A program made the position numbers and the translations under genes. Positions 7,522 to 15,638 of a DNA stretch of 64,000 bases are shown here, piece by piece; position 1 is the first letter of the stretch; every line of letters begins with the position of its first letter. The notes beneath the pieces are model-generated. The model had not been told where the DNA came from and did no database searches. It saw nothing but the letters and a program-made list of their open reading frames with translations. The DNA is from Macrococcoides psychrotolerans (lineage in GTDB: Bacteria > Bacillota > Bacilli > Staphylococcales > Staphylococcaceae), in the NCBI RefSeq assembly GCF_038095555.1, contig NZ_CP124591.1, positions 310,001 to 374,000 of the forward strand, in the 5' to 3' direction.

Positions 7522-7713
7522 TTCTAAACACATCCTTATCGTTTTTATACCATAAATATAACGCTTTTTATCAGTATATTCAAATAAATTGATGTGATTA
7601 GATGAATTTAAACGAAATTCATCTTTAATGAAAGAAATTAGTGTTTATTTGTTGATTTATCTTAAAAAACTTGTAGGAATTGATTATCATATACAATGAA
7701 GGGATTTGATGAA

Positions 7714-8868
7714 TTGAGATATAAGTCTATGTTTTTATTATTAGCGGCAGTGATTGTCGTTGCGGCGACATTGCGCGCACCATTAACAGTAATTGGTCCG
7801 ATTATTTCTGAAATCGGAGATACCTTATCATTAAATCATACGATGCTTGGGGGACTGACTACAATTCCACTCATTATGTTTGGTATCGTATCGCCTTTCG
7901 TCGCGAAAATAAGCGCAAAGGTTGGCATGAGTATGACGTTGTTTGCGGGAATGTTACTACTGTTAAGTGGACTGATAATCCGTATTATTCCAAACCTAAC
8001 ATGGCTTATCATAGGAACGATGCTCGTTGGTACAGGTATTGCCATAGGAAATGTGATACTACCAAGCTTTGTTAAATGGCGCTTTCCAGCACATATCGGA
8101 CTGATGACGGGTGTATTTGCCGCTACGATGAACTTAACAGCAGGAATTGGCGGCGGATTAAGTGTACCTCTATCACATTATAACGATTACGGTTATCAGT
8201 TCGCATTAGGATTCTGGATTATTCCCTCGGTAATTGGGCTTATCGTATGGCTGCCACAGTTAAAGCATAATCCAAAGCCAGAATTTTCGGTAAGCAGACG
8301 TAAAATTTATCACTCTAAGTTAGCTGTTGCAATTGCACTGATGATGGGATTTCAGTCGATGAACTTTTACAGTACTGTGACGTGGTTTCCTGAAATACTG
8401 ATTCATTACGGTGTATCACAGGAAACAGCGGGATATATGCTGATGTTAAATCAATTTGCACAGCTTCCGATGACATTTATGATGCCTGTCATCGCAATGA
8501 AGATGAACAATCAACGTCCGTTAGTGATTGCTCTTACGATACTCTTCTTAATAGGTTTCACGGCCTTGCAGTTTAATCATATCGTATTAATTGTGATTGG
8601 AATGATTGCAACCGGTCTTGCTGGAGGAGCAGCATTTAGTCTATGTATGCTATTTTTCTCATTGCGTGCTCGTACAAATGAAGATGCAATCAAGCTGTCA
8701 GGTTTCAGCCAATCGGTTGGCTACCTTATTGCAGGGATTGGACCGGTCTTGATGGGATACTTAAATGATATGACAGGAACTTATACGACAAGTTTCATAA
8801 TGTTTTATGTTATCGCTATCTGTATGTTTATCTTTGGTATGATTGCTAGTAAGAATGAATATGTATAA
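7714..8868 (+). CDS. CynX/NimT-family MFS transporter
   Basis: ~384-residue, 12-helix MFS protein with the family opening ATLRAPLTVIGPII..I, the motif A-like FVAKISAKVGM, and GVFAATMNLTAGIGGGLSVPL in TM5. CynX/NimT relatives carry cyanate, nitroimidazole or similar small anions; the substrate here is unknown. Two starts are possible: ATG 7696 has no Shine-Dalgarno, while TTG 7714 has AAGGGA 9 nt upstream and gives MRYKSMF, so TTG is preferred. It ends before a shared terminator with rarD. Confidence 0.78.
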   Translation: MRYKSMFLLLAAVIVVAATLRAPLTVIGPIISEIGDTLSLNHTMLGGLTTIPLIMFGIVSPFVAKISAKVGMSMTLFAGMLLLLSGLIIRIIPNLTWLIIGTMLVGTGIAIGNVILPSFVKWRFPAHIGLMTGVFAATMNLTAGIGGGLSVPLSHYNDYGYQFALGFWIIPSVIGLIVWLPQLKHNPKPEFSVSRRKIYHSKLAVAIALMMGFQSMNFYSTVTWFPEILIHYGVSQETAGYMLMLNQFAQLPMTFMMPVIAMKMNNQRPLVIALTILFLIGFTALQFNHIVLIVIGMIATGLAGGAAFSLCMLFFSLRARTNEDAIKLSGFSQSVGYLIAGIGPVLMGYLNDMTGTYTTSFIMFYVIAICMFIFGMIASKNEYV

Positions 8869-8904
8869 TGCTTGTTCATAGCGATAATGATTTGATCATA
8901 AATT

Positions 8905-8934
8905 AAAACCTAGACGCAACAGCGTCTAGGTTTT
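8905..8934. terminator. Bidirectional terminator between MFS gene and rarD
   Basis: Perfect stem AAAACCTAGACGC / GCGTCTAGGTTTT with a 4-nt loop and A/T tails on both sides. Confidence 0.9.
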
Positions 8935-9833
8935 TACAATTTTATTTTTCTGGATTTCTTGTATTGTACCCACTTGCTTAAACTATATATTATCAAGCCG
9001 CTCCAAATACAGCTGAATGTAATCGCATGTGTCAATGTAAAGGGTTCGCCGAACATAAAAACACCTTGGAGTAAGATAAGTGTTGGTGAGATATACTGTA
9101 GTAATCCAACAAGAGAAAGTGGAATACGCTTTGCACCGGCACTGAATAAAATAAGAGGAATCGCAGTTACGATACCGGAAAATAGAATTAGAAAACTTTC
9201 AAAGTTATTTCCGAAATATGTTTTTTGGTCTGTGGTTAATAATGCGATACCAAGAAAAGCGATAGGTAATATAAAGAATGTTTCTAGTGTAATGCTATAA
9301 AGCGCATTAATATTGACTACCTTCTTCATTAAGCCATATAACGCAAAGCTCAGTGCCAGCGTGACTGAAACAATAGGGAATGTTCCAACAGAGAATGTCA
9401 TATAGAGCACACCAATTGCAGCGAGTAGAATGGCCAGTGTCTCTGTTCTGGTAAAGCGTTCTTTCAGAAAGAGAAATCCAAGAGCAATGCTCATCAATGG
9501 GTTGATATAGTAGCCCAGACTCGCTTGCAGCACATGATTATTATTAACAGCCCAGATAAATATACCCCAGTTGAAGGTTATCACGATGCTAGCGATAATA
9601 AGTGCGATAAATTCACGTTTTCTCTTAAATAAACTTTTCGTTTCTTTGACTAAAGGGGATAGCTTCTTTGTTACAGCAAGCACAATGATCATGAAGACAA
9701 ATGACCAGATAATACGATGAAATAAAATCTCATAATCATTAAAACTACTCACTGCACGCCAATACGAAGGTAAGATTCCCCATAGAAGATATGCTAGTGC
9801 TGTATATAGAACGCCTTTTTGTGTATTGTCCAT
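8934..9833 (-). CDS. rarD: EamA-family transporter RarD
   Basis: 299-residue drug/metabolite transporter with ten predicted helices in two EamA repeats. RarD-type landmarks are AYLLWGILPSYWRA at the N-terminus, FNWGIFIWAVNNNHVLQASLGYYINPL around residues 88-114 and RIPLSLVGLLQYISPTL near residue 235. RarD was named for chloramphenicol sensitivity, but the physiological substrate is unknown. AAAGGAGTG precedes the ATG. The gene is monocistronic and converges on the CynX-like gene. Confidence 0.85.
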   Translation of the reverse strand: MDNTQKGVLYTALAYLLWGILPSYWRAVSSFNDYEILFHRIIWSFVFMIIVLAVTKKLSPLVKETKSLFKRKREFIALIIASIVITFNWGIFIWAVNNNHVLQASLGYYINPLMSIALGFLFLKERFTRTETLAILLAAIGVLYMTFSVGTFPIVSVTLALSFALYGLMKKVVNINALYSITLETFFILPIAFLGIALLTTDQKTYFGNNFESFLILFSGIVTAIPLILFSAGAKRIPLSLVGLLQYISPTLILLQGVFMFGEPFTLTHAITFSCIWSGLIIYSLSKWVQYKKSRKIKL

Positions 9834-9892
9834 TATCTCACTCCTTTACATGATGATTATAGCAATCACAAAATTATGTAGCAATGTGCAAG

Positions 9893-9922
9893 TTCTTTAC
9901 ATTTTTTAAAATGTGTTATAAT
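9893..9922 (+). promoter_or_regulatory. Promoter of lipoprotein gene
   Basis: Extended -10 TGTTATAAT (9914-9922) with a weak -35 (TTCTTT at 9893, spacer 18). Confidence 0.55.
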
Positions 9923-9958
9923 ATTCTGAGCAATAGATTGCTATTAAGGAGAGACATA

Positions 9959-10615
9959 ATGAATAGACTTATAATGCTGATATTGACGAGTGTGTTAGTA
10001 CTAACAGCATGTAATGATGGACAAGAAAAAGAGCGCAAAGAATCAACGCCTAAAGTAGAAGTTAAAGTGAACCCTGAAAAAAAAGAAAGTAAGAAAACTA
10101 CTGAACAAAACGATAATAAAACAAAAAGCAAAACAGAAAATGCTGCACCTGAATCATCTGAAGAACAAGTAGTAACACACCCCTCTAATCAAGACTCCGT
10201 TGATCAGGATAATATTGATACCACAAAGTATAACGATTCTAGAAATTGTCTTATCGGTGGTGGAGAAAGTGCCGGGTGTGCAGTATTAGCTGAGACGAAG
10301 GAATATTCAAAAGCTTGGAATAATTTGACGAACGAAGGATATAACTGTAAAGATGGTGCATGTTATCAGTTGAATCCATCTACGCAAACACAGGACTCGA
10401 CACATACAGCTACAAACAAAAGGCCAGAGACCGTACAGCCGTCGACGCAACCGACAACAGAAACACCGACAACAGAAATGCCGATAACGACAACGGAAAC
10501 ACCGACACCGACAACGGAAACGCCGACAACGGAAATCGTTACGACTGAGCTCCCTTCAACTGAACAATCACAAACAGTTCAGCCGAACCAATATGAAGAC
10601 ACGACAGATGAATAA
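9959..10615 (+). CDS. Lipoprotein with Thr/Glu/Pro-rich tail, unknown function
   Basis: 218-residue predicted lipoprotein. Signal peptide MNRLIML..LVLTAC has a lipobox Cys at ~18. A Lys/Glu/Ser-rich linker follows, then a small domain (~residues 90-140) with four cysteines (NCLIGG, AGCAVLA, YNCKDGACYQ). The last ~60 residues are degenerate TTETPTTE repeats. It is expected on the outer face of the membrane, with the tail perhaps spanning the wall. The domain was not recognised. The start is ATG 9959, behind AAGGAGA. It has its own promoter and terminator. Confidence 0.75.
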   Translation: MNRLIMLILTSVLVLTACNDGQEKERKESTPKVEVKVNPEKKESKKTTEQNDNKTKSKTENAAPESSEEQVVTHPSNQDSVDQDNIDTTKYNDSRNCLIGGGESAGCAVLAETKEYSKAWNNLTNEGYNCKDGACYQLNPSTQTQDSTHTATNKRPETVQPSTQPTTETPTTEMPITTTETPTPTTETPTTEIVTTELPSTEQSQTVQPNQYEDTTDE

Positions 10616-10686
10616 TATTAATGAGAGAAGCAATTTAAGCAGCGTATGAATCTTAAGAGCGGCGCTCAATCGGTTAAACAATAGAC

Positions 10687-10722
10687 AAAAACTATGAACT
10701 CTTCGCGATGTCATAGTTTTTT
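10687..10722 (+). terminator. Terminator after lipoprotein gene
   Basis: AAAACTATGA / TCATAGTTTT with a 13-nt loop, followed by TT and a T-rich stretch. Confidence 0.75.
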
Positions 10723-10775
10723 CTTTGTTATCTATACTATAATAAAGACCTATAAAATTTAATGGAGGTACATAC

Positions 10776-11282
10776 GTGACAGGAAAGACTCATATCGCAT
10801 GTGGTGTATTCATTGGGACGCACTATGCGGTTTCTCACGCATATAATATCAGTCAGTTTGCAGCAATCATCGGAACGTCTGCACTTTTTAGTATTGTTCC
10901 TGATATTTGTCATGCAGGCAGTAAAATAGGGAGAAGGATATGGCCCATCAGTACATTAATCCGTGTACTCTTCGGTCATAGAACGGTGACACATTCTATA
11001 TTGTTTATGCTGCTCGTGTCGACAGTGTTATACTTACTTCAAGTACAGAATATTTATATTATCAGCGCTAATCTTGGGATTATGAGTCATTTAATATTAG
11101 ATATGATGACACCATCAGGCGTGACACTATTCTTCCCGTGGACTAAAAAGATAAGATTTCCGTTTAAAATCAAGACAGGTGGTGTTATAGACCACTCGCT
11201 TGCAACGGCATTCAGTCTTGTGACAATGTATATTGTCTATAATGAGATCATCCATAGAACGATAAGTTGGATAAAATATTAA
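10776..11282 (+). CDS. YdjM-family metal-dependent membrane hydrolase (DUF457)
   Basis: 168-residue membrane protein with the YdjM/LexA-binding hydrolase pattern: GKTHIACG near the start, an FGHRTVTHS motif (~residues 69-77) and SHLILDMMTPSG (~107-118), supplying the conserved His and Asp residues likely to bind a metal. Several hydrophobic segments are present. The substrate is unknown. It starts at GTG behind GGAGG. The uridylyltransferase gene begins 12 bp downstream, so the two are probably co-transcribed. Confidence 0.8.
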   Translation: MTGKTHIACGVFIGTHYAVSHAYNISQFAAIIGTSALFSIVPDICHAGSKIGRRIWPISTLIRVLFGHRTVTHSILFMLLVSTVLYLLQVQNIYIISANLGIMSHLILDMMTPSGVTLFFPWTKKIRFPFKIKTGGVIDHSLATAFSLVTMYIVYNEIIHRTISWIKY

Positions 11283-11294
11283 AGGAGCTTTATT

Positions 11295-12473
11295 ATGGAA
11301 AAGAACTTAAAAAAATATCATCATCATCAACTATTAAATCAGATGGAGTTATTGTCGCAAGTTGAAAAACAAAAACTTGAAGAAACGTTATCCATTCAGG
11401 ATTTTGAAAAGATAGATCAGTTATATCAAGATGTCTATGTTCATCGAAAGATTGCGCTTCCGGAAGATGTTCAGGATATCGCAACAACCATTATTAGTGA
11501 ACAATCAACTGAAGCGCTGGCACATATGAATGAATTAGGACAAAGTGCCATTAAAGCAGGCAAGTTTGCCGCAGTTCTAATGGCTGGTGGACAAGGCACA
11601 CGTCTCGCGCATAATGGGCCGAAAGGTACATTTGAATTTGACGGTGTGAGTCTGTTTGAACTTCAGGCAAGACAAATAAAAGCATTGATTGAAAGCTTGA
11701 ACGTTTCAATACCTTGGATCATTATGACGAGTGATATTAACCATAAAGAAACCATCGCTTTTTTTGAAGCGCATGATTATTTCGGATTGAATAAACAGGA
11801 TGTCTTCTTCTTCATTCAACCTAATATTGTAGCATTGAGTGAAGGTGGAGAGCTATTACTCAATGAGGACAAACAGCTGCTTACAACACCGAACGGTAAC
11901 GGTGGAATCTTTGAAGCATTGAACGCATCAGGTACGAATAAGCTGTTACAAGAAAGAGGCGTTACACATATTTACATGAATAATATCGATAATGTACTAG
12001 TAAAAGTGCTGGACCCGATACTTTGTGGCTATGCAGTTGAAAGTGACGCAGATGTTACAACAAAGACGATTGCAGCAAAAGATAATGAAAGTGTCGGCCG
12101 TGTCGTGGAAGTGGATGGGAAAAAACAAGTCATTGAATATACTGAGCTTCCTAAAGGAGAAGAGAATCATTTCCGTAATGCGAATATCGGAATTCATATA
12201 TTTAAGCTTGATTTTGTTGTGAATCATGCACAAAGTGAAATGCCTTATCACTTGGCGATTAAACAGCTGCCACAGTTAGATGAGAATTTTACTGTTATTG
12301 AAGCTACAGCATTAAAGTTTGAGAAGTTCTACTTTGATATATTCAAATATGCGGATACCTTTAAGACGGTACAGTTTGATCGTAATGAAGAGTTCAGTCC
12401 TTTGAAGAATAAAGAAGGAAAAGATAGCATCGCAACAGCTTACGACGATTTGTTGCGCACACGTCGACTATAA
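11295..12473 (+). CDS. UDPGP-type uridylyltransferase (UDP-HexNAc pyrophosphorylase-like)
   Basis: 392-residue nucleotidyltransferase of UDPGP type 1. The signature LMAGGQGTRLAHNGPKG (~residues 96-112) binds UTP, GNGG and NIDNVL segments follow, and FHR.ANIGIHIF-like residues lie near 295. Such enzymes activate GlcNAc-1-P, GalNAc-1-P or Glc-1-P with UTP for wall or glycan precursors; which sugar is used cannot be decided here. ATG with AAAGGAGC upstream. The next small membrane protein begins 12 bp later. Confidence 0.85.
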   Translation: MEKNLKKYHHHQLLNQMELLSQVEKQKLEETLSIQDFEKIDQLYQDVYVHRKIALPEDVQDIATTIISEQSTEALAHMNELGQSAIKAGKFAAVLMAGGQGTRLAHNGPKGTFEFDGVSLFELQARQIKALIESLNVSIPWIIMTSDINHKETIAFFEAHDYFGLNKQDVFFFIQPNIVALSEGGELLLNEDKQLLTTPNGNGGIFEALNASGTNKLLQERGVTHIYMNNIDNVLVKVLDPILCGYAVESDADVTTKTIAAKDNESVGRVVEVDGKKQVIEYTELPKGEENHFRNANIGIHIFKLDFVVNHAQSEMPYHLAIKQLPQLDENFTVIEATALKFEKFYFDIFKYADTFKTVQFDRNEEFSPLKNKEGKDSIATAYDDLLRTRRL

Positions 12474-12485
12474 GAGGTGACCAAT

Positions 12486-12728
12486 TTGAAAAATAAAACA
12501 ACAATCTATGTGATGTTGATGATGCTTTTGATTGCAGCCATAAATCTTGGACTCAGTTATCATTATATATTTAATGTCGAAGGTTTGATGTGGATGGGAT
12601 TTGTATCACTATTTGCCGCATTGTTATTAATGATGCTCACCGTGCAATACTACAAGCATCAAAAAAAGCAGGATCATTCTAATATAAATGCCCATATTAA
12701 ATCTGAAGATGATAGAATCTTAAAGTAA
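12486..12728 (+). CDS. Small membrane protein, unknown
   Basis: 80-residue protein with two hydrophobic segments (YVMLMMLLIAAINLGL and MWMGFVSLFAALLLMMLTV) and a charged tail (KHQKKQDHSN...KSEDDRILK). No family was recognised. TTG 12486 sits 7 nt after AGAGGTG and is preferred to GTG 12477, which lies inside that RBS. It follows the uridylyltransferase closely and is likely co-transcribed. Confidence 0.6.
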   Translation: MKNKTTIYVMLMMLLIAAINLGLSYHYIFNVEGLMWMGFVSLFAALLLMMLTVQYYKHQKKQDHSNINAHIKSEDDRILK

Positions 12729-12806
12729 TTTTTACAATATTTTTACGATAAATTCATATAAATTCCAGTACAATATAAGCATATCAATAGATAAGCGAGG
12801 GTTTAT

Positions 12807-13814
12807 ATGAAACGACGATGGTTATTACCTCTAGTACTCAGCAGTATCATTGTTGTATTACTTATCGCAACAGCTTATGCATTCTTGAGTAGACGGCAGG
12901 AAACATTATTTGTTGACGAGTATATGAAACGCTATCATCTCACAGTTAAAGGTACGATAGGGCAGACACGTATCCCTTACTTTCAGCGTGGTAATCAATC
13001 ACGGCCAGCGATACTTCATGTAAGGCAAGGGGACAAAGTAACTAAAGGACAGGCGCTCTTTAGTTATGAGGATAGGGCCATCGCCGCAAATGAAAAGGAG
13101 TTAAGTCTGAAGATTGATAATCAATTAATTGCAATCAATCAGATTGAAGGACAACTCGCTGTAAAGCAAGAAGCATTTGAACAATCTGCGAGCCCGCGTA
13201 TTAATGCAGAACTGAACTGGCTGATAAGTGAGTATGAGAAACATAAAAATGAACTTGAGATATTAAAAACGAAGGAAAGTGCGGCAAGTGAAGCGGTTGA
13301 TCAGCTGACAATCACTTCCGAGACAACAGGAATAGTAAGTGAAATTAATAAAGAACAGCTGCCGCAATTTACAAATGCTAAACAGCAGTTTCCAATCGTA
13401 ACAATTGCTGCAGCTGAAACTTTCATTACAGGTGAAGTGGATCAAGAGCTATATAAGCAACTGGAAAAGGGGATGCAGTTCGACTTTGAAATAGATGGAA
13501 AATCTTATAAAAGTAAACTCACATCACTGACAAGAACAATCGAGCATAGCACTGCAAAATATTATTATAAAGCAGTTGTAGATATAGATGAAGCCTATGT
13601 CGGTGAAGTACTCACTTTTGAAATTTACCCGAACGTTAAAGATCATATATGGTTACATAAAGATTATGTGAATAGAAAAAAGCATACATATTATGTTCAA
13701 AAGTGTTATGGGAATCGCGTTAATGAAGAGATTATCCATGTAAAGAAACAGTCCGGACAATATTACCTTGTTACAAAAGGGTTATCGTCAGTCGATGAAC
13801 TGAAAAAATATTGA
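12807..13814 (+). CDS. HlyD-type membrane fusion/adaptor protein
   Basis: 335-residue protein. An N-terminal TM anchor (residues ~5-27) is followed by a biotinyl-lipoyl-like half (ILHVRQGDKVTKGQALFSY, ~68-86), a coiled-coil hairpin (~90-165) and the returning lipoyl half (LTITSETTGIVSEIN), then beta-barrel and C-terminal domains. This is the layout of periplasmic-adaptor proteins used by ABC or RND exporters. No transporter gene adjoins it; it has its own upstream region and terminator. The partner is unknown. ATG behind GCGAGGG. Confidence 0.75.
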   Translation: MKRRWLLPLVLSSIIVVLLIATAYAFLSRRQETLFVDEYMKRYHLTVKGTIGQTRIPYFQRGNQSRPAILHVRQGDKVTKGQALFSYEDRAIAANEKELSLKIDNQLIAINQIEGQLAVKQEAFEQSASPRINAELNWLISEYEKHKNELEILKTKESAASEAVDQLTITSETTGIVSEINKEQLPQFTNAKQQFPIVTIAAAETFITGEVDQELYKQLEKGMQFDFEIDGKSYKSKLTSLTRTIEHSTAKYYYKAVVDIDEAYVGEVLTFEIYPNVKDHIWLHKDYVNRKKHTYYVQKCYGNRVNEEIIHVKKQSGQYYLVTKGLSSVDELKKY

Positions 13815-13819
13815 TATAG

Positions 13820-13850
13820 GAGATTGGGATATTCCCCAATCTCATTTTTA
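13820..13850 (+). terminator. Terminator after HlyD-like gene
   Basis: GAGATTGGG / CCCAATCTC with a short loop, then ATTTTTA. Confidence 0.85.
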
Positions 13851-13934
13851 ATGTTTCCATAAATAAATGATTGTGCGCATTGAAATTTGGGTAATGATAT
13901 TTAAGATAGTAACGGCCTATGAGGAGGAAGACGT

Positions 13935-14873
13935 ATGAAATGGCAAGGTAGACAGGGGAGTTCTAATGTAGAAGATGCGAGAGGCTCTGGTGGCTTTTCT
14001 GGTGGCAGCCCGATGGTTATCGGTGGCGGTGGTATGGGATGTTTAGGAATCATCGTCATGATTGTTATCGTATTGTTGGGTGGTAACCCGATGGATTACA
14101 TGGGTGGTGAAAGTCAACCTACGCAAACACAAAATCAGCAACAAGATAATGGCAACAATGATATTTTTGATACAGGAAACGTTAAGACGGATGCCGGGAA
14201 CGATGGCGCTGCGACGGAACAATCTTTAGATGAACGTGGACAGTTTGCATCAGTTGTACTGAAAGATACGGAAGACGTTTGGCATAAGATATTCCAGGAT
14301 TATGATAAATCTTATACTGAACCGAGAATGGTGTTATATTCAGATGCAGTACGTTCAGGATGTGGACAAGCAAGTGCTCAAATGGGACCATTCTATTGTC
14401 CGGTTGATCAGAAGATTTATATCGACCTATCTTTTATGGACGAACTGGATCAGAAGTTCGATGCGCCCGGAGATTTCGCAATGGCTTATGTTATTGCACA
14501 TGAGGTTGGACATCACGTGCAGAATGAACTTGGAATCTTACCGAAATTCCATCAGTTAAGAAACCAATTATCTGAAACTGAGTACAATAAATATTCTGTT
14601 GCTGTTGAGTTGCAGGCAGACTATTTTGCAGGTGTCTATGCAAAGCATGCACAAGAAATGGGTTATACAGATGATGGAGATTTAGAAGAAGCGATTAAAG
14701 CTGCCCATGCAGTTGGAGACGACACAATTCAGAAGAATGCATTAGGACGTGCAAATCCAGATACTTTTACACATGGTTCTAGTGCCGAACGTATGGACTG
14801 GTTTAAGCGTGGTTATGAAGCAGGAGACTTTAGTCAGGGGAATACATTTAAAGCAAGGGGTTTAGACTTTTAA
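13935..14873 (+). CDS. YpfJ-family neutral zinc metallopeptidase
   Basis: 312-residue membrane-anchored protease. It opens with MKWQGRQGSSNVEDARG, typical of the family, then a Gly-rich stretch and one TM helix (~36-49). The zinc motif is H189-E190-V-G-H193, with a further Glu in VAVELQADYFAGVYA as the likely third ligand. Upstream GPFYCPVDQKIYIDL is also family-typical. Substrate and role are unknown. GAGGAGG precedes the ATG. It is monocistronic, between two terminators. Confidence 0.9.
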   Translation: MKWQGRQGSSNVEDARGSGGFSGGSPMVIGGGGMGCLGIIVMIVIVLLGGNPMDYMGGESQPTQTQNQQQDNGNNDIFDTGNVKTDAGNDGAATEQSLDERGQFASVVLKDTEDVWHKIFQDYDKSYTEPRMVLYSDAVRSGCGQASAQMGPFYCPVDQKIYIDLSFMDELDQKFDAPGDFAMAYVIAHEVGHHVQNELGILPKFHQLRNQLSETEYNKYSVAVELQADYFAGVYAKHAQEMGYTDDGDLEEAIKAAHAVGDDTIQKNALGRANPDTFTHGSSAERMDWFKRGYEAGDFSQGNTFKARGLDF

Positions 14874-14879
14874 ATAGTG

Positions 14880-14921
14880 AAAAATGAGATATACTCTTCT
14901 ATAAGGGTATATCTCATTTTT
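14880..14921 (+). terminator. Terminator after ypfJ-like gene
   Basis: AAAAATGAGATATAC / GTATATCTCATTTTT with a 12-nt loop. Confidence 0.9.
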
Positions 14922-14956
14922 GATAAGCGCCCATTAACGTAAAGGATTGATGGATT

Positions 14957-15427
14957 GTGAAACTAAAGAGACCGAATATTTCCTGGATGGCGCTCCTGTT
15001 TGTACTATCTGTAGTGTTAATTTCTGGAATAGCCTTTATATTGATGGTTTTCTTCGGAATGTATGGGCTCAGTAGATTACTTATTTATTTCCATCTTGCA
15101 GAGTTTACATATAATGAAAGTGTGATAGATAACAGCTTTTATTACGGTTCATATTTAATCATCGGCTACGTACTATTGTTTATTATTGAATATATTATGG
15201 ACGAATTAAAGCGTATGCTTCCAGAGAATAAGTTTTTTCATGGCTGGTATTTTCATATCATAGCAGTAAGTCTTTCGACACTGGTATTTTACTTCGGTGT
15301 GCATATTAATTATCAGCATATTAGAATACATTTTCTTGTCGTACTGGCGATTATTAGTGCACTATACTATTTAACAGAACTCTTCTATCCTGATAGCGTG
15401 GATTTGAATAATAAAGATGATAAATGA
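14957..15427 (+). CDS. Four-helix membrane protein, possibly YrvL-like
   Basis: 156-residue protein with four hydrophobic segments (~12-36, ~55-75, ~92-110, ~117-135). The pattern FFGMYGLSRLL ... YLIIGYVLLFIIEYIMDEL is reminiscent of YrvL-type regulatory membrane proteins, but similarity is judged only by eye. GTG 14957 is 11 nt after AAAGGA. It is convergent with the amylase gene, separated by the structured repeat. Confidence 0.55.
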   Translation: MKLKRPNISWMALLFVLSVVLISGIAFILMVFFGMYGLSRLLIYFHLAEFTYNESVIDNSFYYGSYLIIGYVLLFIIEYIMDELKRMLPENKFFHGWYFHIIAVSLSTLVFYFGVHINYQHIRIHFLVVLAIISALYYLTELFYPDSVDLNNKDDK

Positions 15428-15436
15428 TGAAATAAA

Positions 15437-15472
15437 GAAGGGTAGCTAGCAATAGGTTGCTAGCTACCCTTT
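15437..15472. terminator. Terminator between YrvL-like gene and amylase
   Basis: GAAGGGTAGCTAGCA / TGCTAGCTACCCTTTC with a 6-nt loop, between convergent genes. Confidence 0.85.
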
Positions 15473-15632
15473 CAATTTTGCTTGTGGCAGAACACTTCTG
15501 TCACGACCTATTGACGGCGTTCTACGAGCAGACACTTCGATAAAATCAAAAAGACACCCTGAAACAAAAACCGTTTCTTGGTATCTTTTCATGATTTTAC
15601 TCGTGTCTAAGCGCTCGTGTCACGACCTTTTT
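15437..15632 (-). repeat. Composite structured 3'-UTR repeat, locus 2
   Basis: Inverted copy of the 5914-6117 element, directly after the amylase stop on the minus strand. In transcript order it has a left arm with GGTCGTGACACGAGCG, a hairpin (15548-15588, AAAGATACC.. / ..GGTGTCTTT), a right arm with TGATTTTATCGAAGTGTCTG, a more diverged second left arm (GTGACAGAAGTGTTCTGCCAC) and a final terminator (15437-15472). Compared with locus 1, stem positions change on both sides so that pairing is kept. Confidence 0.75.
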
Positions 15633-15638
15633 TCATCC

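Noticed and set aside
7671..7697. Promoter TTGTAG/TACAAT before the CynX-like gene
   Set aside because: The spacer is only 15 nt and the -10 overlaps the ATG at 7696; not convincing enough to annotate.
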